NCBI GenBank assembly: GCA_937877565.1
Contig: CALFJB010000018.1
Coordinates: 53,981-117,980 of the forward strand
Direction of reading: 5' to 3'
Length of the DNA stretch: 64,000 nt
From: an uncultured Selenomonadales bacterium
GTDB lineage: Bacteria > Bacillota > Negativicutes > Selenomonadales > Selenomonadaceae
Below, piece after piece: positions 50,778 to 60,820 of the stretch; within the stretch, counting starts at the first letter, position 1, and each line of letters opens with the position of its first letter. Both the position numbers and the translations under genes were made by a program. The notes below the pieces were generated by a model. The model made no database searches, was not told where the DNA came from, and was given only the letters and a program-made list of their open reading frames with translations.

Positions 50778-51431
50778 TCAGCCAAAAAATTCATTTTCAA
50801 CCGCAATGCAAATAGCGTGGTAAATTGGCAAATGCAATTCTTGAATCTTAAAAGTTTCAGTGGCAGGCGCACAAATTGTCACGTCTGAAATATTTTTGAG
50901 TTTGCTGCCGCTTTTACCCGTCAAAGAAATTATTTCAAGTCCCAAAACTTTTGCAACTTTTGTCGCGTACAAAACATTTGCCGAATTGCCGGAAGTCGAA
51001 ATGGCAAAAAGAATATCGCCGCGCTTGCCTAGTCCCAAAACTTGTTGAGCAAAAATTAAATCTGCCGCGTTATCGTTTGCAACGGCGGTATTTAACGCAC
51101 TTTCGCTAACTAAAGAAATTGCGGGCAACGCGCACTGTAAATTTTTTTTGAAATAATCTATATCGTCAGGAAAAAGTTTTTCTGCATCCTCAACAAAATT
51201 TTTATTAAAATCTTCAATTTTGCGCGGCAAAATAAAACCTTTCATAAGTTCGCCGACAATGTGTAAAGAATCTGACGCACTGCCGCCATTGCCGCAAATT
51301 AAAAGTTTGTTACCTGCGCGAAAACTTTTGCAGATTTTTTCGACGGCTAAATTTAAATCATTTCTGCAAATTTCAAGCGCGGGATAACGTTCAATCAATT
51401 CAGAAATTTTTTCTACGGTAGAATTTTTCAT
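50778..51431 (-). CDS. gmhA: Sedoheptulose-7-phosphate isomerase (SIS domain)
   Basis: 217 residues. LICGNGGSASDSLHIVGELMKGF is the phosphosugar-binding SIS motif; NDNAADLIFAQQV, FAISTSGNSANV and IQELHLPIYHAICIAVE follow, all typical of GmhA. It starts heptose synthesis for the LPS core. The ATG overlaps the polA stop (ATGA), so the two are coupled. Related SIS proteins such as DiaA are the alternative. Confidence 0.88.
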   Translation of the reverse strand: MKNSTVEKISELIERYPALEICRNDLNLAVEKICKSFRAGNKLLICGNGGSASDSLHIVGELMKGFILPRKIEDFNKNFVEDAEKLFPDDIDYFKKNLQCALPAISLVSESALNTAVANDNAADLIFAQQVLGLGKRGDILFAISTSGNSANVLYATKVAKVLGLEIISLTGKSGSKLKNISDVTICAPATETFKIQELHLPIYHAICIAVENEFFG

Positions 51432-53947
51432 TTTGCCTCACTCCAATTTTTGCCGTAATGACAATCTACAACGAGCGGCACTTTCAAAGTTGTCACGTTT
51501 TCCATTGCGGCGCGAACAATTTTTTCAACCTGTGCTATTTCGTTTTCTTTCGTCTCAATAACCAATTCATCGTGTACTTGCAAAATAATTCGACTTTCAA
51601 GCCCGCGCAAATTTTTTTCGGCGTTAATCATTGCAATTTTGATAATGTCAGCCGCGCTCCCTTGAATTGGCGTATTCATTGCCATTCTTTCGGCAAGCCC
51701 GCGCTGATGAAAATTGGGGCTTTTAATCATTGGCAAAAAGCGGCGGCGTCCAAACATCGTGGTAACATAGCCGTTTTCGTGCGCCTGTTTAATTGTGTCG
51801 TCAAGAAAATTTTTAACTTTGGGATAACGTTCAAAGTACAGAGAAATATATTCGGCGGCTTCCTTTCTGGAAATTTTTAAATCTCTTGACAAGCCGTAAT
51901 CGCTTATACCGTAAACAATGCCGAAATTTACCGCCTTAGCTTTTCGCCTCAATTCCGGCGTTATGTTATCAATAGAAACGCCGAAAACTTCCGCCGCCGT
52001 CCTTGCGTGAATATCTTCGCCGCTCAAAAACGCCGCAATTAAATTTTCGTCGTCTGACATATGCGCCAAAAGTCTTAACTCAATCTGTGAATAATCAGCA
52101 CTAAATAAAAAATCGTAGCCGTTGCCCGGTTCAAAAAGCGAACGAATTTCTCTGCCTTCTTCGGTACGCACGGGAATATTTTGCAAATTTGGATCGGAGC
52201 TGGAAAGTCTGCCCGTTGCCGTGACAGTTTGATTAAAATTCGTGTGAACGCGGCAAGTTACAGGATTTATCAGCGTTTTAATCCCGTCAAGGTACGTAGA
52301 TTTTAATTTTGTCAAAGTGCGGAAATTTAAAATTTCATCAATGATTGGATGAATCCCGCGCAGATTTTCCAAAACTTCAGCGTTGGTAGAAACGCCGCTT
52401 TTAGTTTTTTTCTTCGTTTGAGTAACGATTGGCAATTTTAACTTTTCAAAAAGAATTTCTGCAAGTTGTTTGGGCGAATTGATATTAAATTTTTCGTCGG
52501 CAAGTGCGTAAATATTTTTTTCAATGGCGGCGATACGATTTTCAATTTCAGCAGATTTTTCATCAAGGCGGGCAGTGTCCACATAAACGCCGCGTAATTC
52601 CATTTTCGCCAAAACTTCAGTAAGCGGCAATTCAATTTCAAAGTAAAGTTTTGAAAGTTCAGCCGCGTCAAGTTTTTCAGCGTACAATTTGCCCAATTTT
52701 TCAAGCGCGGTAACTTCAGCGGCGGGCGAATTTTCTTTCAAACTCAATTCAAATTCAAGCGTCAACAATTCGGCGCAGGAATAATTTTCACGTTCTGGAT
52801 ATAAAAGATACGCGGCTAATTCCACGTCAAAAAATTTTGCAGTATCTTCAATTTGAACTTCGCGCAGGATTTTTTTCAGATTGTGGACAAAAATTTTTCC
52901 TTTGTACTCGGCAAAAATTTTATTGGCGTCAACTTCAAAAATTTCTTCGCCAACCTTAACGAAATTTCCAACAATCGCCAAACTTCCGGCGGCAAAAATT
53001 TTATCATAGTCAGTTTCAGAAACTTTGGGCACTTCCAAAAAATCTTCAGCCGTTTCAACTGAAAAATCGCCGAAAAGATTTACTTCAGAATCGTAAATTT
53101 CGTGGATACGTTTTTTGGCAACCTTCAAAGAATAGCGGCTGCAAAATTCATCAACCCGCGCCAAATTCGGAGAAATTTTAAACTCCTGCGCGACAAAGTT
53201 TATATTCGGCACGTTGAAGACAATCTGCGCCAATTTTTTACTAAGTTTTGCAATTTCAGAATTATTTTGCACTGCCTCACGAAATTTTTTAGAGGAAATT
53301 TTTTCGGCGTTCGCAAGAATATTTTCAAGCGTCCCAAATTCCTGCAAAAGTTTTGTAGCCGTCTTTTCGCCAATTCCTCTAATACCGGGAATATTATCTG
53401 AACTATCGCCGCTCAAGCCTTTATAATCGACAAGCAACGGCGGCGCAAATCCAAATTCTGAAACAAATTTTTCTTCGTCGTAAATTTCCAAGTTGGTATT
53501 TTTTGCAAAAAGTACGCGGGTATTTTTGTTAATCAGTTGGAAGGCGTCCCTGTCGCCCGTCACAATGTCAACCGCAAAATTTTCTGACGCCTGCGCCGCC
53601 AAAGTTCCAATAATGTCATCTGCCTCAAAATTCGGCGCGGCTAAAGTTTTAATCCCCATTACTTCAGCAAATTCCTCAAGCATTGCAATTTGAGAAATTA
53701 ACTCGTCGGGAGTTTTGGCGCGTCCGCCCTTGTAGTCTGCAAAAATTTCAGTGCGAAAAGTTTTTCTGGAAGTGTCAAGCGCAATAGCCGCGTAAGTTGG
53801 ATTAAACTCGCGCAGAAGTTTTACAATGACGTTTGCAAATCCCGTAATTGCGCCGGTCGGTTCGCCACTTGGCGCAGTCAAATTCGGCATAGCATAAAAC
53901 GAACGGTAAAAAATACTGCTGCCGTCAATAATTACAAATTTTTCCAT
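51428..53947 (-). CDS. polA: DNA polymerase I
   Basis: 839 residues. 5' nuclease domain (~1-290: GDRDAFQLI, DYKGLSGDSSDNIPGIRGIGEKTA), a short degenerate 3'-5' exonuclease domain (no DxE or YxxxD metal ligands seen around ~300-440) and an intact polymerase domain (SADYSQIELRLLAHMSDD, RRKAKAVNFGIVYG, QVHDELV). The lost proofreading resembles Bacillus Pol I. Second gene of LDT-polA-gmhA. Confidence 0.95.
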   Translation of the reverse strand: MEKFVIIDGSSIFYRSFYAMPNLTAPSGEPTGAITGFANVIVKLLREFNPTYAAIALDTSRKTFRTEIFADYKGGRAKTPDELISQIAMLEEFAEVMGIKTLAAPNFEADDIIGTLAAQASENFAVDIVTGDRDAFQLINKNTRVLFAKNTNLEIYDEEKFVSEFGFAPPLLVDYKGLSGDSSDNIPGIRGIGEKTATKLLQEFGTLENILANAEKISSKKFREAVQNNSEIAKLSKKLAQIVFNVPNINFVAQEFKISPNLARVDEFCSRYSLKVAKKRIHEIYDSEVNLFGDFSVETAEDFLEVPKVSETDYDKIFAAGSLAIVGNFVKVGEEIFEVDANKIFAEYKGKIFVHNLKKILREVQIEDTAKFFDVELAAYLLYPERENYSCAELLTLEFELSLKENSPAAEVTALEKLGKLYAEKLDAAELSKLYFEIELPLTEVLAKMELRGVYVDTARLDEKSAEIENRIAAIEKNIYALADEKFNINSPKQLAEILFEKLKLPIVTQTKKKTKSGVSTNAEVLENLRGIHPIIDEILNFRTLTKLKSTYLDGIKTLINPVTCRVHTNFNQTVTATGRLSSSDPNLQNIPVRTEEGREIRSLFEPGNGYDFLFSADYSQIELRLLAHMSDDENLIAAFLSGEDIHARTAAEVFGVSIDNITPELRRKAKAVNFGIVYGISDYGLSRDLKISRKEAAEYISLYFERYPKVKNFLDDTIKQAHENGYVTTMFGRRRFLPMIKSPNFHQRGLAERMAMNTPIQGSAADIIKIAMINAEKNLRGLESRIILQVHDELVIETKENEIAQVEKIVRAAMENVTTLKVPLVVDCHYGKNWSEAK

Positions 53948-53959
53948 TTCAATACCTGC

Positions 53960-55180
53960 TTACTTTTCGTCAGATTTTTTGTCTTTGGATTTAGTATCTT
54001 TAGTTTTCTTGTCTTTAACTTTTTTATCTTTGGACTTTTTATCTTTTTTGGATTTCTTGTCTTTTTTAGCTTTTTTGTCAGATTTAATTTCGTCAGATTT
54101 TTTATCATCGGCTTTTATTTCAGCGGTTTTATTTTTGTCAGCTTTTTTAGTTTTAGATTTTTTTTCAGGTTTCGCCGGTTTATCAAGTGGATTGTTGGCG
54201 GTGTAGAATTTAAAAATTTTGCCGTCTTCAGGTTTATCTGAAACGTTTTGGAGTCCGCCGTCAATGTTCAGTAAAATAATTGCGTCGTCAGCGTTGCAGT
54301 AAATTTGATTTTTTTTCAAAATTCCTGTAACAGTGCCGTATTTTGTTTTTAAAGTTGCCTCACCTTCGCGCCATTCTAATTTTGTACGAAGTGCCATAGC
54401 GATTGGTACGACCGGCAAATAATTTATATCGTCACGAACAACCGCCTTTGCAAAAAAATCTTTGCCGTTGGCTTTAACTGCGTCAATTCGTCTGCCGTTC
54501 ACTTCGATATTATACGGCTTGCCAATGTAAGTTGGTTGCCCGTCGGAAGTTTGAATTTTTTCTTCAATGCTTGAATCACTTTCAAAAGGTGCAACGCCGT
54601 AAGGTTCAAGCCAACGATTTACATAATCAACATCAATATTTTGCCAGCCGTAGCCGTCGGGATAAATCCAATATGCAACGTTGCCATCTTCAACTTTTTC
54701 AACTACAACGCGGTTATAAGTTATGTCAACCGGCGTTCCAACGTCAACCATTTTGTAAAGTTCCTCAACGTCTTTTTCAAGCATACGAATACAGCCGTTT
54801 GAAACGTAGCCGCCAATACTTTCAGGGCGATTAGTGCCGTGAATACCATAATTGCCGCGAATTTGCATCCAGCGATAACCTAAAGGATTGCCGGGACCGG
54901 AGGGAACTTCATATTCAGGATCAGAAGGATCTATCCACGTTGGATTTATAACTTTTTCCAAAATTTTAAAATATCCAACGGGCGTTGGCGTGTAAGTTTT
55001 GCCAAGTCCCAACGGGTACACTGCAATTTTTTTATTATTCTCGTAATAAGTCATTAAGCGGCTTGCAGAATTTATCGCAACTCGTTTTTCTACTTTTGGA
55101 GTCGCCGCCTCTGTATTTGCCGCGCCTAACATTACAGTAAAACTTAGTACGCCCGCCGCCACTTTCTCAAAAAATTTCAA
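53960..55180 (-). CDS. Secreted L,D-transpeptidase with Lys-rich tail
   Basis: 406 residues with a signal peptide (after ~EAA). YkuD domain ~30-155: TPTPVGYFKIL, YGIHGTN and SNGCIRM with the catalytic Cys. A copper-amine-oxidase-like/stalk-like domain follows (~215-310: NGRRIDAVKANGKDFFAKAVV, YLPVVPIAMAL). The last ~75 residues are almost only Lys, Asp and Ser (DKKSK-type repeats), probably binding anionic wall polymers or LPS. TTG start with AGGCAGGG. Confidence 0.88.
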   Translation of the reverse strand: MKFFEKVAAGVLSFTVMLGAANTEAATPKVEKRVAINSASRLMTYYENNKKIAVYPLGLGKTYTPTPVGYFKILEKVINPTWIDPSDPEYEVPSGPGNPLGYRWMQIRGNYGIHGTNRPESIGGYVSNGCIRMLEKDVEELYKMVDVGTPVDITYNRVVVEKVEDGNVAYWIYPDGYGWQNIDVDYVNRWLEPYGVAPFESDSSIEEKIQTSDGQPTYIGKPYNIEVNGRRIDAVKANGKDFFAKAVVRDDINYLPVVPIAMALRTKLEWREGEATLKTKYGTVTGILKKNQIYCNADDAIILLNIDGGLQNVSDKPEDGKIFKFYTANNPLDKPAKPEKKSKTKKADKNKTAEIKADDKKSDEIKSDKKAKKDKKSKKDKKSKDKKVKDKKTKDTKSKDKKSDEK

Positions 55181-55278
55181 ATTTAGCCCTGCCTTTCAAA
55201 AAATTTTCACGTATTATAACATATCGAACGGCAAAGTTAAAAATTTTTTGCAGGATTAAGCGGCAGTAAAAAAGAATT

Positions 55279-55665
55279 TTAAGGCGTATATCTTGAAATT
55301 TCTTTTACCGTTACATTTTCGGCTTTAATTTTGATTAAGGGATAAATATCATCATCAATTTTGCTGACGTATTCCCACATAAAAATAAAAAGCGTTCCGG
55401 CGGCGTCAACTTTTGTATTTCTAATTTCAGTATCTAAATCACTCAAAATTTCTGTAATTTCGTGGTCTTCATATTCGTAAAGTGAAACATTTTCAAAAGT
55501 TACAGAAATATAACCGTTAGGCAATTCGTTTTGGTTGTACCAACTTTGCATCCAAAAACAAAAACATATTGTCATCACGAGTTTTTTATTGGCGGCGTCG
55601 TATTCAATTTTTTCAATGCTGCTATCGTGCAAATAATATTTTTCTTCAAATTCCGCAATAGTCAA
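55279..55665 (-). CDS. Hypothetical protein, immunity-protein-like
   Basis: 128 residues; not recognised with confidence. It begins TIAEFEEKYYLHDSSIEKIEYDAANKKLVMTICFCFWMQ, a pattern seen in small cytoplasmic proteins of the immunity or DUF type where LHDS precedes a beta strand. The rest alternates beta strands (GYISVTFENVSLYEY). TTG at 55663-55665 preferred over the TTG at 55680 because GGAGG is 8 bases upstream. Monocistronic and divergent from the gene at 55726. Confidence 0.55.
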   Translation of the reverse strand: MTIAEFEEKYYLHDSSIEKIEYDAANKKLVMTICFCFWMQSWYNQNELPNGYISVTFENVSLYEYEDHEITEILSDLDTEIRNTKVDAAGTLFIFMWEYVSKIDDDIYPLIKIKAENVTVKEISRYTP

Positions 55666-55725
55666 TTTAATTACCTCCAATTTTTTTATTTATATCGTAA
55701 AAATTTTAAAAAGGTGATAATTTAC

Positions 55726-57234
55726 GTGAACAAAATTTCAAAATCAGAAATTGACGCCGGTCTGGAAATGTGCGACGATTTTACCTACGAAGAGGAACTT
55801 GAAACGGTGGGCAATTCGTTTTTTGACAGGCTGTATTTCGGAACAAGAATTTTAATTTTGGCAGAAAAATTCGGCGACGAAATTTTAATTGCCGGAAATA
55901 CGATTTTAAATTTCACGGCGGCACGTGCTGAAATTTTTATTGCTTACACGAATGAAAAAAAATCGACGGCTGAAAATCTTACCGCGCTGAAAATTTTGGG
56001 CGTTACTGAAGATAAAATTATTTTCGTCAAAAATTTAAAGCAAGTCATTTTGGAACTTCGCGCCAATATAATTTTTTGCGTCGATTATGATTCAGCTGAA
56101 CATAAAAAATTATCTGCCGAATTTGAAAAAGTTATGGGCGAAATTTTAATTGAGCAAAAAAATTATCGCCCTGAAATTTACAAAAAACTTGCCAATGCAA
56201 CCGCTTTAAACGCGCCGCCTGATTTTTACGCGCCAAATTTATTATCTGTCAAGCGTCCAAAATTTGGCACAACTGACAATTACGACTTTGATTTAATTGA
56301 CTGTGCAAATTATAATTGGGCGGAGCGCGTGCGTTTTCCCGTTCCTGAACATTGCAGAAATACTTTGTTAAAGCATAATACTTTAGCAGCGGCGATTTTC
56401 GCTTACAAGTCTAAAAAATTTTCGCCACTTAGAATTTTAAATTCTGATGAAATTTTCTTTGAACGGCGCACAGATAATCAAATTTTTAGCGCAGAAGTTA
56501 CTGCAAGCAGTGGCGCGGCTGAAAAAGTTTGCGATTTTAAAATTTTCGGCGAATGTTGGCAACCTGAAATTGACGACGCTAAAAAAATTTTGAAGTTGGA
56601 ATGGGTGGACGCCGTACAAGTTCAGCAGATTAAAATTTACGGCAACACTTTTGACGAAAACGCGGCAAAAATTAAAATTCGTTTAGAATTAGAAAATCAC
56701 ATTGACAAGGCGGGATTTTCTTTAGATAATATTCAAGAATTTGAAAACATTTTGCCGAGTCAAGGTCGCCCGCTGATTATCGACGTGGAAAAAATTTTTG
56801 TACGTCGCGCAGAAATTCAAGTTATCGAAGGCAGCGCAGATTTTGGAATTGCCGAAATTGAATTTTTTGCAAATGTTGAGCCGCTTAGAAAAATTTTGCC
56901 GTTCATTAAATTGGCGGCAGGTAAAAATTTCTTCTACCGTTATGATGTTCCCTACGAAGTTGAAAAAATTTCTCTGAATTTGTACAGGTTTCACGTTGAG
57001 GAGCCGGTTAAAATTACCGCCACTGCAAACGACGAAACTGTTTTAAACGAAATTTTCAGCGGCGATAACGAATTAACTTTGAATTTGGGCAATGCAAAGG
57101 AAATTGTTTTGACGGCTGAAGTTATCGGCAACCCCAATATTTATGATACTGCGATAATTCGGCGCGTTGGAGATTTGGCGCAAATTCAGTTGAAAATTTG
57201 GCAATGGCTTGATAAAATTCACAAAAGGAGTTAA
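55726..57234 (+). CDS. PIG-L/LmbE-like protein with degenerate active site
   Basis: 502 residues. Residues ~38-110 follow the PIG-L deacetylase fold (TRILILAEKFGDEILIAGNTILNF), but the expected HPDDE motif reads EKFGDE (~47-52), losing the zinc His and first Asp. The PIG-L end signature remains as CRNTLLKHNTLAAAIFAYKS. Residues ~260-500 are beta-rich and not recognised; they resemble carbohydrate-binding modules (VQVQQIKIYGNTF region). No signal peptide. GTG start with AAGGTGAT. It lies 34 bases upstream of waaA-lpxK, suggesting a role in surface glycans (inference). Confidence 0.6.
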   Translation: MNKISKSEIDAGLEMCDDFTYEEELETVGNSFFDRLYFGTRILILAEKFGDEILIAGNTILNFTAARAEIFIAYTNEKKSTAENLTALKILGVTEDKIIFVKNLKQVILELRANIIFCVDYDSAEHKKLSAEFEKVMGEILIEQKNYRPEIYKKLANATALNAPPDFYAPNLLSVKRPKFGTTDNYDFDLIDCANYNWAERVRFPVPEHCRNTLLKHNTLAAAIFAYKSKKFSPLRILNSDEIFFERRTDNQIFSAEVTASSGAAEKVCDFKIFGECWQPEIDDAKKILKLEWVDAVQVQQIKIYGNTFDENAAKIKIRLELENHIDKAGFSLDNIQEFENILPSQGRPLIIDVEKIFVRRAEIQVIEGSADFGIAEIEFFANVEPLRKILPFIKLAAGKNFFYRYDVPYEVEKISLNLYRFHVEEPVKITATANDETVLNEIFSGDNELTLNLGNAKEIVLTAEVIGNPNIYDTAIIRRVGDLAQIQLKIWQWLDKIHKRS

Positions 57235-57268
57235 TAAACTTCCTAAAATCCAAAAAAGGGGCGCGTGT

Positions 57269-59755
57269 ATGCAACTGCTCTACAACCTCGCGGCAATTTT
57301 AGTCGTGATTATAATAATTCCGGTGTTTGCAATTCGTTCAATTCGTGAAAAAGGATTCGTCGAAAGAATAAAACAAAGTTTGGGAATTTTTCCTGACGGC
57401 GCACTTGATCCCGTAGCGAAAAAAAATTGTATTTGGGTACACGCGGCATCAGTCGGCGAAATTGTCGCAACAAGCCCGCTTATTAAAGAATTTCGCAAAG
57501 AATTTCCAAAGTCGCCAATTTTAGTTTCGGTCGTCACAACTTCCGGCTACGAAATGGCGAACAGAATCATCAAAGACGCGGACAGTATAATTTATTTTCC
57601 GTTGGATTTACCGTTTGTGGCGGCGTCAGTTTTGCGCAGAATCCATCCCAGAATTTTTTTAAATGTTGAAACTGAACTTTGGCCAAACTTTTTTATGACG
57701 GCGCGTCAAATGCATATCCCCGTTATGATGGTGAACGGGCGAATTTCTGAAAAAAGCGTCCGCCGTTATAAATATATGTTTTCGATTTTAACTGATATGA
57801 TTGGCACGGTTAAATTTTTTGCAATGCAGTCGCAAATTGACGCCAATTATATTAAGCAACTCGGCGCACCTGAAAATTTGGTTACTGTTACAGGCAACAC
57901 TAAATTTGATCAAACTTATACCGACGTAACGCCAGAGGAACGGGAAAAAATTTTAAACGATATGGGCTTGAAAGACGCCGAAGGAATTTTTTTGGCGGGC
58001 AGTACTCATCGCGGCGAAGAGGATTATGTTTTACAAGCTTTTAAGGCTGTCCGTGAAACTCATAAAAATGCACGGCTTGTAATTGCGCCGCGTGAACTTT
58101 TGCGCACTCGTGAAGTTATCAGCATTTGCAGTCGCGCAGGTTTTAAAGTTGGAACTCGTACCGAATTACAGAAACGCCCGCCCGCCGGTGAAGACGTTAT
58201 AGTTTTGGACACAATCGGCGAACTTGGGCAGATTTATTCTATTGGTGATGTAATTTATGTTGGCGGCAGTTTGGTAACGCACGGCGGGCATAATATTTTG
58301 GAACCGGCGGCACACGGCAAAGCAATTATCGTTGGGCATCATATGGAAAATTTCAAAGATACGCACGCCCTTTTTACAAATCGCAATGCTTGCATTACCG
58401 TAAACAGTCCTGAAGAACTTGTTGAACAAACTAAAAAACTTTTCGACGACGCCAAACGCCGTAAACAACTTGAGGACGAAACTTTAAAAATTGTTTTAGA
58501 AAATCGCGGCGCGGCTAGAAAATCTGCCGTACTTTTGCGAAAAGTTTTAACTTCTTACGAGGCGAAAGAAAACGCCCGCCATCCGCGCACTACTCAAAAA
58601 ATTGAAAACCTGCGTACATATTTTATCTATCTGATTCACAGCAAAGAATCTGACGGAATTTTTATGACGTTGATTTTGGGAATTTGTTATATTTTTTCGC
58701 TTGTCTATGAACAACTTGTTAATTTGCGGCTTTTAAGTTACAAAATTGGAATTTCCGGCAAAGAAAAATTAAATTGTTTTGTTATCAGTTTGGGAAATAT
58801 CACGGTCGGCGGAACGGGCAAAACTCCTACCGCTCAACGCCTTGCAAAAGATATTCGAGATATGGGCTATAAAGTTGTAATTTTAAATCGTGGTTACCGT
58901 TCAAAATGGCATGGCGAAGTTGGAATTGTTTCTGACGGCAAAAATTTACATATGGACGCGGCGGAGGCGGGCGATGAAGCTTATATGTTGGCTAAGCATT
59001 TGCCGAACGTTCCTGTTTTAATTGGCGCAAATCGTGCAGTTACAGGCAAATACGCCATTGAACATTTCGGCGCGGAAGTGGCAATTTTGGACGACGGCTA
59101 TCAACATTGGCAACTGATACGCGATATGGATATTTTGTTGGTTGACGCGGTAAACGTTTTTGGCAACGGGCATTTATTACCGCGTGGCACTCTGCGCGAA
59201 TCAATGTCACATATCAGCCGCGCGGACGTTTGCCTAATTACAAAAGTTGATCAAGCGGAGGCGGGCGCGGGCGAATACATTAGAGAAACTGTTCACAAAT
59301 ACAACGCCGATGCAAAAATTGTTGAAAGTATTCATCAGCCGCGTTGCTTTATACCGTTGGCAGAATGGTTTATAGATTTGGCTAGCGAAGGCGTAAGCGT
59401 CGAAAGTATTTCCGGCAAAAATATTGTTGCAGTTTCGGCTATTGGCAACCCTGCATCCTTTGAACAAACGCTTAGAGATTTGGGCGCGGAAATTTTAGAA
59501 AGTATTCGTTATCCAGATCATCACGAATACACCGTTAAAGAAATGCAGGACGTTTTACAGCAGGCGGACGCACTCGGCGCAGAATCCATTGTTATAACTG
59601 AAAAAGACGCCGTTAAAATTCCTGCCGACTTTGCAAAGTCAAATTGGAACATTCCAATTTTTGTTATTTGTGTTGAGGTAAAATTTCAAGCGGGTGCAAA
59701 AGAATTTCAAAACGAATTGCGCCGCCGTTTGAGCGAAAAATTAGGTAAACGTTAA
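57269..59755 (+). CDS. waaA-lpxK: KDO transferase/tetraacyldisaccharide 4'-kinase fusion
   Basis: 828 residues. Residues ~1-430 are WaaA/KdtA: an N-terminal membrane helix, WVHAASVGEI, PLDLPF, ETELWPNFF, GSTHRGEE and GGSLVTHGGHNILEPAA. After a linker and a second membrane segment (~465-485) comes LpxK with P-loop GNITVGGTGKTPT (~508-520), AILDDGYQHWQL and ITEKDAVKIP. The two act at successive points of KDO-lipid A assembly at the inner membrane. The frame extends to 57209, but the Met at 57269 begins the typical WaaA N-terminus. kdsB is 3.4 kb downstream. Confidence 0.92.
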   Translation: MQLLYNLAAILVVIIIIPVFAIRSIREKGFVERIKQSLGIFPDGALDPVAKKNCIWVHAASVGEIVATSPLIKEFRKEFPKSPILVSVVTTSGYEMANRIIKDADSIIYFPLDLPFVAASVLRRIHPRIFLNVETELWPNFFMTARQMHIPVMMVNGRISEKSVRRYKYMFSILTDMIGTVKFFAMQSQIDANYIKQLGAPENLVTVTGNTKFDQTYTDVTPEEREKILNDMGLKDAEGIFLAGSTHRGEEDYVLQAFKAVRETHKNARLVIAPRELLRTREVISICSRAGFKVGTRTELQKRPPAGEDVIVLDTIGELGQIYSIGDVIYVGGSLVTHGGHNILEPAAHGKAIIVGHHMENFKDTHALFTNRNACITVNSPEELVEQTKKLFDDAKRRKQLEDETLKIVLENRGAARKSAVLLRKVLTSYEAKENARHPRTTQKIENLRTYFIYLIHSKESDGIFMTLILGICYIFSLVYEQLVNLRLLSYKIGISGKEKLNCFVISLGNITVGGTGKTPTAQRLAKDIRDMGYKVVILNRGYRSKWHGEVGIVSDGKNLHMDAAEAGDEAYMLAKHLPNVPVLIGANRAVTGKYAIEHFGAEVAILDDGYQHWQLIRDMDILLVDAVNVFGNGHLLPRGTLRESMSHISRADVCLITKVDQAEAGAGEYIRETVHKYNADAKIVESIHQPRCFIPLAEWFIDLASEGVSVESISGKNIVAVSAIGNPASFEQTLRDLGAEILESIRYPDHHEYTVKEMQDVLQQADALGAESIVITEKDAVKIPADFAKSNWNIPIFVICVEVKFQAGAKEFQNELRRRLSEKLGKR

Positions 59756-59766
59756 GGAGTGGTTTT

Positions 59767-60771
59767 ATGTACAAAAAAATTTTTACACTGTTATTGATTT
59801 TAAGTTTAACTGTAATTGCCGGAGGTTGCGGAGATCAACAAGCGGCTAACAAAGGAAACAAACTGGTTATTTATACTTCAATGAAAGAATCGCTTATTGG
59901 CGGGATTATCGACGGCTTTAAGAAACAGAATCCCGGCGTAGAAATTGATTATCAATCTGCAGGCGCGGGTAAAATTATGGCGAAACTTGAGGCTGAACGT
60001 CAAAGCGGGCAAATGTTAGCTGATATTATTTGGACAAGCGAAGTACCTGATTTTTACGAAATGAAAAATAAAGGTATGCTTTTACAATATCAACCGTCAA
60101 ACTTTGATGAACTTTTAAACCCGTTTGACGACTACGACGGCTCATTTACTGCGGCACGTTTGGGAACTTTGGGAATTGTCATAAATACCGAAAAAGTTCC
60201 AATGGCTCCAAAAGAATGGGAAGAATTGGCGGTAGATCCAATTTACAGAGATGCCTTTGGAATTGCCGACCCTGCACTTTCCGGCACGGCTTTTATGAGC
60301 ATGGCACTTTTGGAAAAGCAATTTGGTTGGGAATATCTTGAACGCCTGCGCGAAAATGGCGCAATTAAAAGCAAAGGTTCCGGCAGAGTTGTTGACGACA
60401 CGGCAACCGGCGAATTAGTTGCCTGCTTAGGCGTTGACTACATTACCGCCGCAAAAATTGATAAAGGTTCGCCGTTGCAACTGGTTTATCCAAAAGAATT
60501 GTTGATGGTTCCAGGTCCCGTTGCAATTCTGAAAGACGGTCCAAATACCGAAATGGCAAAAAAATTCGTCGATTATATTTTGTCGCAAGAGGCGCAACAA
60601 ATGATAGCCAATTCCGGCACTGTTCCTGTACGTCGTGATATTCAAATGCCGGAAAAATATAATTTGCCCGCGCCGGAAGTTGCCTTAGATACGGGAATTA
60701 AAATTAATTATTCTGACGTTATGGCAAAAAAAGAAGAGCTCGTTCAAAAATTTTCCGAACTCTTTAATTAA
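59767..60771 (+). CDS. Extracellular solute-binding lipoprotein (iron/AfuA-FbpA type)
   Basis: 334 residues. Signal peptide with lipobox AGGCG (Cys ~20). The mature part is a type II binding protein: LVIYTSMKESLIGGIIDGFKKQNPGVEIDYQSAGAGKIMAKLEAER, ADIIWTSEVPDFYEMKNKGML and GPVAILKDGPNTEMAKKFVDYILSQEAQQMIA. This matches ferric-iron or phosphonate/organophosphate binders; no permease or ATPase is adjacent, so the ligand is open. AAGGAG precedes the ATG, 12 bases after waaA-lpxK. Confidence 0.85.
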   Translation: MYKKIFTLLLILSLTVIAGGCGDQQAANKGNKLVIYTSMKESLIGGIIDGFKKQNPGVEIDYQSAGAGKIMAKLEAERQSGQMLADIIWTSEVPDFYEMKNKGMLLQYQPSNFDELLNPFDDYDGSFTAARLGTLGIVINTEKVPMAPKEWEELAVDPIYRDAFGIADPALSGTAFMSMALLEKQFGWEYLERLRENGAIKSKGSGRVVDDTATGELVACLGVDYITAAKIDKGSPLQLVYPKELLMVPGPVAILKDGPNTEMAKKFVDYILSQEAQQMIANSGTVPVRRDIQMPEKYNLPAPEVALDTGIKINYSDVMAKKEELVQKFSELFN

Positions 60772-60789
60772 TTTCTCAATATAATTTTT

Positions 60790-60820
60790 TCCGTCGCTGA
60801 AATGGCGGCGGCTTTTTTAT
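60790..60820. terminator. Bidirectional terminator between convergent genes
   Basis: CCGTCGC pairs with GCGGCGG (one G-T), followed by CTTTTTTATT on the plus strand. Confidence 0.7.

Noticed and set aside
53979..54206. Leu/Ser/Phe-rich ORF on the plus strand
   Set aside because: It is the antisense reading of the Lys-rich tail of the L,D-transpeptidase; low complexity and no ribosome site.
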